A stretch of DNA of 64,000 nucleotides from Dasypus novemcinctus (Eukaryota; Chordata; Mammalia; Cingulata; Dasypodidae): NCBI RefSeq assembly GCF_030445035.2, contig NC_080673.1:38436365-38500364 (forward strand), in the 5' to 3' direction. The translations under genes were made by a program, and so were the position numbers. A model generated the notes under the pieces. That model saw only the letters and a program-made list of their open reading frames with translations, had not been told where the DNA came from and searched no databases. Of the stretch, positions 11,125 through 23,300 are shown piece by piece. Within the stretch, counting starts at the first letter, position 1. Each line of letters begins with the position of its first letter.

Positions 11125-12136
11125 ATGCTGGAATGGTTTTATAAATGGGTAGGGGGTATTTTTTGGAGGAATTGTGAGAAGCTTGATAGAAAAGGTCTGG
11201 AGTGCTTTAAAGAGACTGTTGGTAGAAATATGGAGCCTGAAGTTATTTCTGATAAGGTCTTAGAAGGAAATGATGAAACTATTATTGGAAACTGGAGGAA
11301 AGATGATCTGTGCTTTAAAGTTGCAGAGAACTTAGCCAGATGGACTCCTGATATTATATGGAAGGCAGAATTTGAAAATGACAAAATTGGACATTTAGCT
11401 GAAGAGCTTTCCAAAGTAAACTTGGATAATGTGGCCTGGTGCCTCCTTGCAGCTTACAGCAAAATGCTAGTTGAGAGAGATAAGCTGAGAACTGAATTGT
11501 TGGGCACAAAGGAAACAGAAACTGATTCTGGAAATTCCAAGCCTCTGGAAATCAAGCCCCAGACAACAGTGCTCCATTTGAGGAATTAACTAAACTTGGA
11601 ACATGTCAATCAGAATTGAAAATGCACTTATCTAGGAAAGACTTGTGGAGAATCTTACTGATGGCTTAGACCCCTGCTTCCTGCAGGCTGAGCCAATAAC
11701 CTTTTTGGGAGAGCTGTATGAACAAAACCACTCTCAGCCTGAATTGAAAAGGATGTGGAGGGGAGAGATGGACATGGAGGGGAGAGCTTTAAGAGAAAAA
11801 TCATGGGAGTTGAGGTCTAGAATTGAGACATCTCCTTGGGCCAAGAGAGGAACCCCACCCATGTGTACAGAGAGGGTGAATTTGCCCCAGCAGTTGAAGA
11901 GGGTGGATGTTCCAGCCCACTGTTCAAGGACAGTTTTGCTGCTCCAGGCTACAGAGAGGATAGAGCACATTCCCCAAGGGTTGGGGAGAATGAGGCCAAC
12001 ACCCCAAAGGTCTGAGAGTGGTGGGTCTTTCCCCCATAGATTAGGGAAAGCCAGTTCTCTGACTCATTGCTCTGAGAAGGTTGGGCCTGTATGCCAGAGA
12101 TTAGGGAAAATGTTGCCCCATCTCACTGTCCTCTAG
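11125..12136 (+). pseudogene. Gag-like remnant ORFs of the MaLR-type element
   Basis: Two open stretches of 154 and 163 codons, separated by a 55-base gap with stops, lie directly after the presumed primer site. The first is rich in charged residues with a W-rich start, 'WRKDDLCFKVAENLARW', then 'GHLAEELSK'. The second has a repeating pattern near its end in which 'QRL/HRLGK' alternates with 'C/S-E-K/R-V/SG-P' segments. No zinc knuckle or protease motif was seen. The position fits a gag-derived ORF of a non-autonomous element. A cellular exon is less likely because no splice-site pattern frames it. Function unknown. Confidence 0.5.
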
Positions 12137-12643
12137 GGGTTGAGACTTGGATAAAGTATGGTAATCACCCCAACATTATTGTAGGGTAAGGTCTGGCACA
12201 CAGTCACCACCCAGATGCTTGATGAGGGTGGAACAAAGAAAATGACCTTTAGGCAAGACTGAGTAAAGGGTGGGCTCCATGGGGCCCCAAGGATGAAAAG
12301 AAACTATCATCTTATGAATAATTCTCGACTTTGAAATCTAATGAAGTATGCCCCACAGGTTTTAGAACTGTAGGGGACCAGTGATTCATGTTTCCTTCCC
12401 AAACTCCCCTTATGGTAATGCAAATGCTTATTCTATCTATTTCTCTTTATATACTGGAAGCAGATAAATTGTTTTGTCTGTTTCACAGGTCTACAGTCAG
12501 AGGGGACTTTCTCCTAAGACAAACTGCATTTCTATAACTGTTTCACTGTGATATGATTTTGTACTTAGCATTGTTACTGATTTAAGGGTTTTTTGTTTTT
12601 TTTTTTACTATTATTATGTCTTTTTGGAATTCAGAGGGTGGAG

Positions 12644-13317
12644 TGTAGCAGTTTGATATTATTTATGAATTCCAAAGAGATATAGATTATGATTGTAAAC
12701 TAATCTATTCCCTCTGGGTATGATACCCTTTGATCGTATTAGATTCAGCTGAGCTATCTTTGATTAAATTATATTAAGATTAGGGCTCTGATTTGACTAT
12801 GTTAGTAGAGTGTAACTCAAGTTGAGTCCCTGCTCCCTTTGTGGGCTATATAAATGGACACTCAATCAGAGATGCACAGAAGTAGATATACAGAGAAGAT
12901 ATAAAGAGGAATAGAGGGAGCTCCATAGACACAGAAGAGGAGAGAACTTGTCAGCTTTGATCCTGTGGCCTGGGGAAGAGAGATGAGTCTTTCACCTGGT
13001 ATTTTACAGTTGACCTTGTGAAGAGACCAGAGCAGCTGAGCCCAGAAAGAAACAAATTCTCCATTTGGAAGAAGCTTGGCCCATGGAGACTTAAGAAGAA
13101 AGAATAAGGCTGAACCCTTGCAGATACCCAGATACTGGCAGCCATCTTGCTTCAACACATGGCAACAGACATTTGGTGAGAAAATACCTCTTATGGATCA
13201 TGAGTTGGACTCTTTAGGGCCTTGTAACTGTAAGCTTCTACCCTAGATAAACATCCTTTATAAAAGCCAACAGATTTCTGGTACTTTGCATCAGCAACCC
13301 TTTGGCTGACTAATACA
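12644..13317 (+). repeat. 3' LTR of the MaLR-type element
   Basis: 674 bases with TG...CA ends. It contains 'gggctatataaatgg' at 12,843 (a TATA-like promoter element), 'cacagaagaggagagaac', and a terminal 'ataaacatcctttataaaagccaac' ahead of 'ggctgactaatacaga'. Confidence 0.7.
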
Positions 13318-13505
13318 GAAGTCTATTGATTTTTTATTATTATTTTTGTATTCAGATATGTTGGTAAATTCTTATTGTTTCCAATAATTTTCCAGTTGTT
13401 TTCTTGTTTTTTTCCAGGTATGTAATCATACCATTTGCAAAGACAGTTTTGCCTCCTTATTTTCTATTTCACACTACTTTGCCTCTTCTCTTGTTCTATT
13501 GTGGA

Positions 13506-13937
13506 AATCATGGGGAAATTACCACAAAGTAGGTGGCTTAAGAAAACTGACACTTATATCTTTACAGTTCTGGAAGCTAGAAATCTGAAACCAAGATGTT
13601 GGCAGGGCCATGTTCCCTCTGAAATCTGTAGAGGAGTATTCTTTGTTTTTTGCTAGCTCCAGGCAGTTCCTGGCAATTCTTGGCATTTCTTGGCTTGTCT
13701 CTGCTTGACTCCAAACTCTGCCTCTGTTTTCATGTGCTGTTCTTCCATATGTCTCTGTGGCTTCACATGGCCAGCCTTCTAATAAGGACACCAATTATAT
13801 TTAAGGCCCACCCTAATCCACTGTGACCTCATCTTAACTAATTACATCTGCAAAGACCCTATTTCTAAATAAGGTCACCTTCTGAGGCTCTGGTGGGTAT
13901 GAATTTGGGGAAAAACACTATTTAGTCCGGTGCAGTG
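13506..13937 (-). mobile_element. MLT1-like solo LTR, minus strand
   Basis: Antisense MLT1-type signature: 'taccacaaagtaggtggcttaag', 'cagttctggaagctagaaatctgaaaccaag', 'taaggcccaccctaatccactgtgacctcatcttaac', 'ctgcaaagaccctatttctaaataaggtcac'. It interrupts the old antisense L1. Confidence 0.7.
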
Positions 13938-14080
13938 GGCATATTTATTTTGTGGTTGACTAATGAGAATGTTTCTACTGTTCCTCTAAACATGATGCTG
14001 GTTTTTGGTAGTATATTTTTAAAAGCTAGTCTAAAAATGCCTAAATTGTAGTAGCAAAATATTCAGTCAAAATGCCTTAA

Positions 14081-16850
14081 TCTTCTTAATTATTGACGTC
14101 AAGTTTTTCTGTTAACTAAACCTATTTTTGCAAATGATATATCTTTACAAAGAAGTTACTATTTTGTAATAGTAGTAGAACTGAGTTTTATATAAACTAA
14201 ATAAAATTTAGCACTAATGTACTTAAATGTAATGGAAAACAATTCATTTTCATAAAATTTACAATAATCAGAAAGACAACTGTCCTCACGGAAACAACTC
14301 TCTGCATTACACACAGAACAGAATAAGATCAAATTAATGGTTTCTGAAAAAGTAGCATCTTTTCAGGGGTGGTAGGCACATAAGACAAACGTATATATAC
14401 ACACACACAATATTCTTTCTACAGATTTAATGGATTCAAATTCACATCAGAATTAAGGTCTCAATGCATCTGACCCCCAAATTTGGGTGTCTAAAACTTA
14501 ATTGCTTGCTTATTCATTCTTTCAACATATGTAAAAAACGTACCAGTGGTAAATCAACTAGATGCTGGCTATGTGATAATGAACATACTCTTTTAAGCTG
14601 ACTGGGAAAAAGATAACTAAACAAATATCATCAAACCAGGTAGTTTTTGTATTCAGCAAAGATAATTGTAAATGTCACATTATTTCTTCTGTAAACACTT
14701 CAAATATTTCTGAAAAATAGAAACTACAAATAAATTATGAGGGTCACAATCATGTCCAGTGTCCAATATTGACACTTGTCTTTGTGACATGGGATGCAAC
14801 TTCCTTCATAAAGCAGAGGAAGAAGTGATAAGCAGCACTTCCCTCTTCTCTTACGCACACATACACATACACACACAAACATACACATTCACACACACCC
14901 TTATGTTTATAACTGACAGCAGTCTACTTATTCCCAGGCCTCTCCAGACATTAACTAGAACAAGAGCTCCCTCACCATCTCATACTATCACAGAAGCTTT
15001 CCACTACTGTGCTACCAGAACACACCTGCTAACATTCCCTGAACATGAGGCCAGTTTTTAGCATTGTCATAAAAAAAAGACCAAACTCTTTTGTGCATTA
15101 ATTTCCACAGGTTCTGACCTCATTAGTTCCAATAAGAAATGATAGCTCCTTCTGTTCTTTTCTTTTGAATTAGTGAATAATTTCAAAGGATGTTCTGAAA
15201 GTGAAAGGAAGAAGGATATACTGATCAAAACGACTCTAAACAATATTGTATATAAAGTGTGTAGTATCTAAAAAATGTTATATATTTACCTCTCTGAGAA
15301 AAACAGGAAGAAGAAACAGTAATAATCATCATTTTTATAAGTTTAAGAATAAGAAAACACTCCCCATAAAAATTTGAAAAAAAGCTGAAGAAAATGGCAC
15401 TCATATCTACAGGGAAGTGATGTTCCCTGCCCAAGAGCAAAGGACACAAATATTTGAAGGAGAATGAAGTGATCTTCTGTTCCTGTAAATAAACAAAACA
15501 AAACCAACAAAACACAATTAGCTTAGCTAATGAAAGAAGGCTTTCCTTAAAATTTGTACAGTTGATTTCACACAGACTTCATATTTGTATTTACATTAAA
15601 AAATTATTCACCAATCTCTTAAGAAAACTTCTCTGAGCCCTTATGAAGAGCAGTAGTGACATCTGCTGCTCAACTAAGGCAGTCCTGGATTTCAGCTGGC
15701 GCAGGGATTCCATTCTTTTTGGGATTCTGAACCCCTTCATGAATTCTATGAAACCTACAGACCTCTTTGCCAGAAAAAAATTAATTTTCTTATATAAGTA
15801 TAGAATTTGCATACAACTGCACATAATTCATGGATTCCTGAGCTAGAGAATAAGGTCACTTGGACAGTATTTAAAGTTCATAATCTAGTGCTATTTGCCT
15901 CAATCACTACAATGTTTTCATGAGTCCAGGTTTATAAATTAAGCATTTCCAAGATGATTAAAGATGATTAATGGATCCAACTAGATGTTATATTACCACG
16001 TATATTATAATCTTACATTTCTTACAGCTGTCATTTAAAATCATGTTCTTTTGTATAGTTATTGCTATCTACAATAATTATAATAAGATTTAAGTTCCCA
16101 AGTACATATTTTATAATTATGGCATTTCTTTGCAAGACCCATTATCAGTTACCATTTTTACAAAAAATATTTTAGGCCAAACTTACACTCAAATTCATGG
16201 ATGATTGTTTTTTCAAGTAAAAACCTGAACTTAAAGCTTTTAGTGAATTAAAAAAATAATGAATTTTGAAATAAGATTACTAACTCATTGCTAGACTTTT
16301 TATAGTTCTATAAACAGTATGCTCTGGTGACAGGATCAGTGGAACTGATTACGGTTAAGAAAGAGGCAGAATCAGTGAAATGTCTATTTCAGTTTGCAAA
16401 TACTCAATTCCACCATTTTTTCTTTTAACATAGAAAAATAATTGAGCAAGATTGACCAAAATGCACACATTTTACCTGGGTAGAAAACAAAACTAAGCAA
16501 CAATACTTTGGCACCAGATGTGTATAAATAAAAATTGTTCAACTCTCCAGTTCTTTCTTCCACCAGCTTTGGGAAGCTGTACCGGCTTTTACCAAGTTGC
16601 ATTAATCACCAGGCAAGTAGAAAACCCCAAGAGTTAAAACGTTTTGAAACATTAGTTTGGGGTTTTTGCCAAAACTGTTAAATTTCCTTTGCGTATCACC
16701 CATGTCAAAATTCCATCAAACAGAAACTATTATTCAGGAGTATTCCTTCAATAAGCGTTTACTGGGCTGTATGATTGCTGCAAGCACTAGGGCTACAACA
16801 GAGACTAGGGTTCCAGCCAGGCCCTGGAACCAGGCGATATAAAGGGCACT
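14081..16850. other. Intergenic, AT-rich, no gene recognised
   Basis: Short (CA)n-like stretches occur near 14,395-14,410 and 14,858-14,905. No ORF with recognisable homology was found. FGB, the human neighbour on the 5' side of PLRG1, was looked for on the minus strand by its fibrinogen C-terminal motifs and not found. About 16,740-16,810 may be an ancient repeat ('ataagcgtttactgggctgtatg'). Confidence 0.4.
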
Positions 16851-17191
16851 GGCGACCCTAGCCCTTGGCAGAGGGAGCCTTAACCCAGACTGGAGGGGCT
16901 CGCTCTCCAGACCCTCCCTAGAAGTGATTAATTAGGTCTCGGAATAAAAAGCAACTTGTTGCCGAGAAATACTGCACAAACAACCATCCCCCTAAATCAA
17001 AACATTTAAGCCTGCGAGTAAATTAGAAAATAGTCCCATTTCAATATTTCCTAGTCACTCTTTCCAATCCGACGCCTCGAGAAGCCTCGCTTGTCCACGT
17101 CCAGACTCCGCCTCTAGGGGCGGCTCCGAGGAGAAAGGCCCGCCCCTTATGCCCCAGAAGTCCAGGGGGCTACTAGTTTGCGTGCGATGGG

Positions 17192-17199
17192 TTACGTCA
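17192..17199 (+). promoter_or_regulatory. CRE/ATF-like site
   Basis: TTACGTCA (TGACGTAA on the other strand) is a near-consensus CREB/ATF octamer. It is followed at once by 'CATCCGG', an ETS-like core, in the PLRG1 proximal promoter. Confidence 0.55.
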
Positions 17200-17223
17200 C
17201 ATCCGGCGCCAGGGCGCCAGATT

Positions 17224-17230
17224 CCGGAAG
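17224..17230 (+). promoter_or_regulatory. ETS/GABP-type site
   Basis: CCGGAAG, the consensus ETS core common just upstream of, or at, start sites of TATA-less housekeeping genes, about 85 bases before the ATG. Confidence 0.5.
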
Positions 17231-17313
17231 GGGCTACTCAGTTGTGGCGGCGGTTTCTGCGTTGGTGTTTAGTGTTCTTTTTCTGCCGGAGGGGTGGGAT
17301 ATACGGCAGCATC

Positions 17314-17322
17314 ATGGTGGAG
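17314..17322 (+). CDS. PLRG1: PLRG1 coding exon 1 (residues 1-3)
   Basis: ATGGTGGAG encodes M-V-E and is followed by the donor gtaaag. The ATG context is atcATGG, with G at +4. The exon is mostly 5' UTR and ends on a codon boundary. Confidence 0.93.
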
Positions 17323-20300
17323 GTAAAGGGACACTTAAATGAACTGGAGTAATTTGACTCTGGACTGTTTTTCTTTGACGCGGGCTTTTGGGCTCTAGGA
17401 TGCTGGAAGTCTTGGGGCAAGGGAAGGCTGTTTGGCCGAGCCCGGTGGTCTCTTCTTAAGGTTCTCGGGGAGTGAAAGAGGCCGGGTGAGAGCACAAGTT
17501 TAACGTTCCGGCGTTCGGGAAATCTGAGATAATCTCTCCAAGTTCTCTGTTGGCCCTTGTGAGCTGGGCACTGTCCTCAGAGGCCGGGCTTTTGTTGATG
17601 TTCGACCACTGGTACTTGCCGCCGCAGGGTTAGTGTCGGTGATTCTGTACGCTGAAATCCTGGCGATCTCCCTTGAGTTTGTTTCACCTCTTATACCAGC
17701 CCTTCGTCCGTGAAAACCTGCTGTTCTTGAATTTTTGCATCTTTTCCTACCTTGACCAGTTATTTTATTAGCAGGTCTTATTCCTCCTATCTCAGAAATA
17801 TACTTGACTCGATCTACTCTTCTCTATATCCACTGCAATCGCAGACTAACAATCTTTTACTTGGACTAGTGCGTTAGCTCCCAACTTATCTCCTTCTATT
17901 TTGATCGGTTTAAAGCATAAATTGTAATCCTTAACTGGCGTTATGGTACAAGTAGAACAAAAATCTAGACTTTTGCAGAGGTCTAAAATACTTTACCTGA
18001 CCTGTGCCTTGCTTACCCTTGCAACCTCATCTTGCACCACAACCTGCCTTCCTGCACAACGCACAGAACTGTATTGCAGTTTCTGGTATTGTTTTGGCTA
18101 CTAAATACTTTTTGTACATGGAGTTTCTCTCTACCTGACTGCTCTTACCTGAAGTCTGCAAGGCTGGCTCACTTTCTGCTTGAATATCATCTCAGAGAGA
18201 TCTTTTCTAACCATTCTACATTAAGTGTTTTTTATTTCCTCCCTTCTATGTCTCAGCTTCCTGCTTGTTTCCTTCCTAGTACTTATCACAGTACTAAGCA
18301 TAGTACTTTCCTTATTTTTATCAGTCATGTTTCCCCTTGAACACAGGGACTATGACTGTCTACATAATTCTGTGGTTGGATTCTAGCACAATACCTCCCA
18401 GATACAGAGTATGCACTTTTTAAGTGTCATTCAGTTGGTATACCCTGTGGCTCTGGCCAAAGAGGAACTTCTTACTCTGCTCTGAACTTGACTCTTACAG
18501 CTTACTAAAGTAGCTGTGATGAGTGGTATAAAGCTTTTTACATATTTAAACACAAAATGCATAACTAATAAGATTTAATTTAGGTTATGATATGTGTAAT
18601 TTGTGGCTTCACGTGTAATTGCCCTCTTTCATTCTAGGAGGTGCAGAAACATTCTGTGCACACACTTGTGTTTAGGTCATTGAAGAGGACTCATGACATG
18701 TTTGTAGCAGATAATGGAAAACCTGTGCCTTTAGATGAAGAAAGGTAGGTATGGTTCTTTTTCAATTGTTAGAATATTTAAGCCCTCAAATATTGGGGGA
18801 AGAGGGCAAGGAGAGAGGAACTATTTAATCCTTTGAAAATTGGTTAGTAATTCTCACTCCTAGGATATCTATTCAATAATGAGGGTTGTTTTGGCATAAT
18901 TTAAGCTGATTTAATTCCCCTTTTTTGGCCTTGTCTTTTACCATAAAACTCCTATTTATTAATTGTGTCTTCAGATATCCAAGAACTATGAGAGTACCTT
19001 TTAGGTGTTTTATTTTATAATTATTCACTTTGTTTGTGCTTTCAGCTTCCTTCTGCTCTCAGAGCCTTGCTGAGCTGAAATTGTACCTGGCCAGTACTTC
19101 TAATCCCTTCCTTTCTTGTTAGTATCATAAAGATTTTTGAGTGATGGCCTATTTTTGGTTTTACATCTCTAGCTCCAGTCTGGGATTGCATTATGTGCAG
19201 TGGTCCTTCTTTGTTCTTTATTTTCTTTTAAAATATTTACTTAATTCAGCAAACGAGCATTTAATCTATAAAGTGAACTATGCTTAAAAATAATGCATTT
19301 CTTTTTAAAATATTGAGTTAATTAGTACTTTGGTTCTAACTACCTTTTTAATATAAATTCAGTGAAGGTTGCTACAGAAACTTACTATATTTTTATATTG
19401 TACATTTGAAGGAAGATATGTTGAAAAGACAGATTAACCTCTACACCCTGAAACCTTTTGGACTCTTGATAACTATTCATCGTGAAAGGTTTTCTGTTTT
19501 GTATTTAATGGGTAACAAATTAATAATATTACTTAGACTTAATGGTTGCTATGTGGTGGATTATGAACAAAAGTAAATATATGGTGTGAAACACACTTGG
19601 AAATTTTTGAAATAAGTTTTAAATGTTTCAGATCTTAATGGAAATTATTTCTACATGCTTGGGCAAATACGTTAAGTACTTGTTCCCAAGCTAGCTATGA
19701 ACATTTGCATTGGTGAATATATTTAAAGTATTTAAGAATACACTCTTATGTTTATATTTTTTAAATAGTCACAAACGGAAAATGGCAATCAAACTTCGTA
19801 ATGAGTATGGTCCTGTGTTGCATATGCCTACTTCCAAAGAAAATTTTAAAGAGAAGGGCCCTCAGAGTGCAGCAGATTCATACGGTCATAAACAGTATCC
19901 TGCCAATCAGGGTGAGTATGGCATTATCAAAAATGTCAGGACTTGCACGTGAATTTTTCAAATAGAAAGACAAATCAAATATCTTAGTGCCCTTCCTAGA
20001 AGGACTAATTGAGCCATATGGTATTTAACAACTATATTGGGAGTATAATAGAAGTCTTGATTTCTTCATGACAGTAGTGAATGAGATTATTGCTTCTGTC
20101 TTGTAAGGAAGAATAGATGGTAGAATAATAATTGAAGAAATTCTTAGGATGTGGCATAGTTCACAGGGGAGACAAGGAAAAGTTTAGAGAAACTTAAACT
20201 CTGAGGGACCATATATCTTGGCTCTAGTTTATAAAGATGATAGTAAGTACTAATAAAACTGAAAATTGTCATGACTAAAGCCAGAATTCCACAGGGAAGA

Positions 20301-23300
20301 CATTTGCTTGATAGTGGATTGTCAGTTGACAGCATGACCACTTTGCCTCCTTTAGGTATGTAGCAAATGCCCACTTTTTCTTGACCTCATATTGGCAAGA
20401 GGGCATGGTCTTCAGAGGTCAAAACTATTTGTGAGGCTTAAGTTTAGTTGGGAAAATTTGAGAACTCCACTTGATTGTACAACATTTGATTCATTAAAAG
20501 AGATAACACTTTTATGTAAGAAATTCATCATTGATGTTGGCTCCTTTTTTTATTTGTTTTTAGGACAAGAAGTTGAATATTTGGTGACAGGTACCCATCC
20601 ATATCCACCAGGGCCTGGTAAGTGAGCTGTTATGTATTGAAAATGCCTTACTGTCACATGTATTTCTATGAATGGAGCCAATAATATAATTCACACTGCT
20701 ATAATATACAGGATAAGCTCAATAGACAGTCACCAAGGCATTGCTTTTTAGATGAAAATTAACTAATAGTATCATGTGGGTTCATTCGGCAACATTCTTT
20801 AGCAACTATATTATTTTAGGTACCATGCTAGGAATTCAAGACATTTAGACTGCTTGGGGACATTTAGACAAGTTTGTTAACTGGTGGTCAGGTCAGATAT
20901 GTAAATACCAGTAAGCTTAAAAAGTGACAGAGGTGTTCGTATGGAAGGAGGTATCGTATGTGTGTGTTGGAGGGTGAGGGGGTGGCACACTAATGCAGCG
21001 GCCAGTGTAACAGGGTAGTAGATTAAAAACAGGATAGCTAGGCTCTTAATAATTTAGAGGTCAGGATTCACCATATAGAACGTGCAGGTGAACTGGGTGA
21101 TTTTCATTTTAGCGATTTATTTTCACTCTTGGAAACATTTGGGAAACTGTTTATTTTTACATCTGAAGGTAATGCCCTAAGATAATAAAAATAGAACTTC
21201 ATTATCTGGGGCAATACCGTACTGCTGGTACTCAAAAGAAAATTGAGTTATGTGCTAACAATCAGTACCTATTTATTAAATTTGTCATTAACTAGTACAT
21301 GTTGATTGTGAAAAAGTTAGAAACAAAAGACAAAACTTAATAATTAAGTTTTTGTAATATACAACCTGGAGATAATCACTTTTACCTTTTTGGACAACAC
21401 TTTATTCATATATTTTATTTTAAATGCTTTATTTTAAACAAAAAAAGGAATCATTGTTTGTTTTAAAGGGGTTGCTTTGACAGCAGATACTAAAATTCAG
21501 AGAATGCCAAGTGAATCCGCTGCCCAGTCGTTAGCTGTGGCATTACCTTCTCAGGCCAGGTATGAACTATTTTTATGCTTCTAATTAAAAAATTTTGAAA
21601 GCATATTTCACTGTTCACGTTTTTTCTCTTTATAAAATCTGTTTCGTTACTGGTTTGTATTATATGACATTTTCCTTTTCAAGGCTTACACAAATTTGAA
21701 ATAGTCAGCTCTGCAGACCATGTGATTTCAGGCATTAATTACTTAGAAGTGATGTTTCTTTTGCCTCAGGGTTGATGCAAATCGTACTGCACCTGGTGGA
21801 AATGAATACCGACATCCTGGGGCTTCTGATCGTTCACAACCTGCAGTGATGACTTCGGTAAGTTTCCCTGTGTCAAATAATAACTACAGGTCTCAAACTT
21901 TTGGAACATGTTACCTCACTTCCCTTCATCCCCATACTCTTACCTTAAAATATTAAAGAAACACTTTGTTTGGGATTGTTAAAGTACGTAGAGCTTGAGG
22001 TGATCATTCATATTTCATAGCCCTAAACTTTGGGTTGTTAGTGATTTGATGTACTTTTTGAAATTTAAAATTCTCTTAATTTAGTATATTCTCATTCTTG
22101 TACATTTGAGTTAGTATGTTTTGATGAAGGTAAAGTGCTATTTATTAGCCACTATTGAAAATATAAGTAGTGTTATTCTGGAACTTAGTATGTGTTAGAC
22201 ATGAAAGTTTTTTATTAAAGTTTGTGTTGATTTATATGGTTAGGGTTGAGTACGATTAGTATTATAATATTCATGGGCTATATACTCCTGTCTTACAAGT
22301 GAGCATTTAAAAATATATGCTTATCTGTAAGTAAATGGCAGCTGCCCTTATCAGTATTGGTGAAAGCCATTGTAGAAAAAATTCACTTTATTTTATGTCA
22401 CTTAAAATAAGTGTGGACTTGATTCTCCCAGTTTATTGTGCAGTTGACTTGTCTTTTTGAAGTGAATGAATTTGTAGCTTTCAAACCACATTTCTTCCTT
22501 TTACCTCCTTCCCAGGTCTCCCTGCCTAGGCCTTCTACTTCCTTAAGAAGATGTAGTATAAGCCTCTTGAAGGCAGGAGCTTTGTTTTGTTGTCACTGTA
22601 TCCTCAATGCTATTAACAATTATCTGGCAGATTATGGACTTAAATTTTTTTTGTATGGATGGTAACACAAGATGGTGTTATCAGTGTACCTTTTTAAATA
22701 CTATTTAAATGCTGTGTTAGAAGATAAATAGAAGGAGCTATCAGTTTCTCCTTTGCTATATCAAATCAATAATGTTAAAATATAACAAAGGTAGTGGCAT
22801 TACTATACTTAAAATTACTTGAATAATAAGATTACTTGGAACATTTACTACTTGGTAGACACTATTCTTTACATGGATTGACTCAATATTCATAGTATCC
22901 CTATGAGGTAGGCACTAATATTTCAGTTTTGCAAATGAAGAAACTGGGGCACAGAGAGTTTATGTAATTTTTACATAAGGTCATTCAGATAGTTATTGGC
23001 AGACCTGGGATTTGAAGAAATACACAATGATATATGCTACTAACTAATACTATGTCTCTGAGGTTTTAAATTGATCTTTTAAAATTAAAATTAGCACACT
23101 GAAAATGCAATTTTCATTAGAAGTCTTAGATTTCTTTTCCCTAGTTATGGGAAAAAAATTACCTGCCCTTTCTACTTTACCTATTTTAGGGGGAAAAGAA
23201 ACAACTTTCATATATCCCCTCTTTCAATTTCCATTTTTAAATTAATAACTGGATATCTTAGGTGTGGTATCTTAAATAATAACATATCTATTCCCTGTCT

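Larger units (their letters stand above)
11057..13317 (+). mobile_element. ERVL/MaLR-type LTR element with collapsed 5' LTR
   Basis: The 3' LTR (12,644-13,317) begins TGTAGCAGTTTGATATTATT and ends CTGACTAATACA. The 5' end at 11,057 carries only the first ~30 bases of the same LTR, then runs straight into 'tttggtcccaagaaacaggg', which has the place and look of an ERVL/MaLR primer-site region. The interior has two plus-strand ORFs (11,125-11,589 and 11,645-12,136), and a purine tract 'cagagggtggag' precedes the 3' LTR. Flanking bases (AAAG before, GAAG after) weakly suggest a target duplication. No pol region is seen. The element interrupts an older L1. Confidence 0.65.
9950..14080 (-). mobile_element. 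Old L1 ORF2 region, antisense, split by two later LTR elements
   Basis: Pieces at about 9,950-11,056, 13,318-13,505 and 13,938-14,080 read like antisense L1 ORF2: 'gtatgtaatcataccatttgcaaagacagttttgcc', then 'gtgggcatatttattttgtggttg', then 'tgatgctggtttttggtagtatattttt'. The gaps are filled by the MaLR-type element (11,057-13,317) and an MLT1-like LTR (13,506-13,937), so the L1 is older than both. No ORF remains. Confidence 0.5.
17050..17313 (+). promoter_or_regulatory. PLRG1: PLRG1 promoter and 5' UTR, CpG-rich, TATA-less
   Basis: Local G+C and CpG density rise sharply between about 17,050 and 17,320, against AT-rich flanks. GC-box-like motifs are at 17,117-17,123 (GGGGCGG) and 17,140-17,147 (CCGCCCC type). 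A CRE/ATF-like site is at 17,192-17,199 and a CCGGAAG ETS site at 17,224-17,230. There is no TATA box. The transcription start is inferred to lie between the ETS site and the ATG, probably near 17,235-17,260; the exact position cannot be read from sequence. This architecture suits a housekeeping splicing gene. Confidence 0.75.

Noticed and set aside
1-17000. Fibrinogen beta (FGB) exons upstream of PLRG1
   Set aside because: Looked for on the minus strand from known gene order; none of the fibrinogen C-terminal domain phrases was found in the translated frames.
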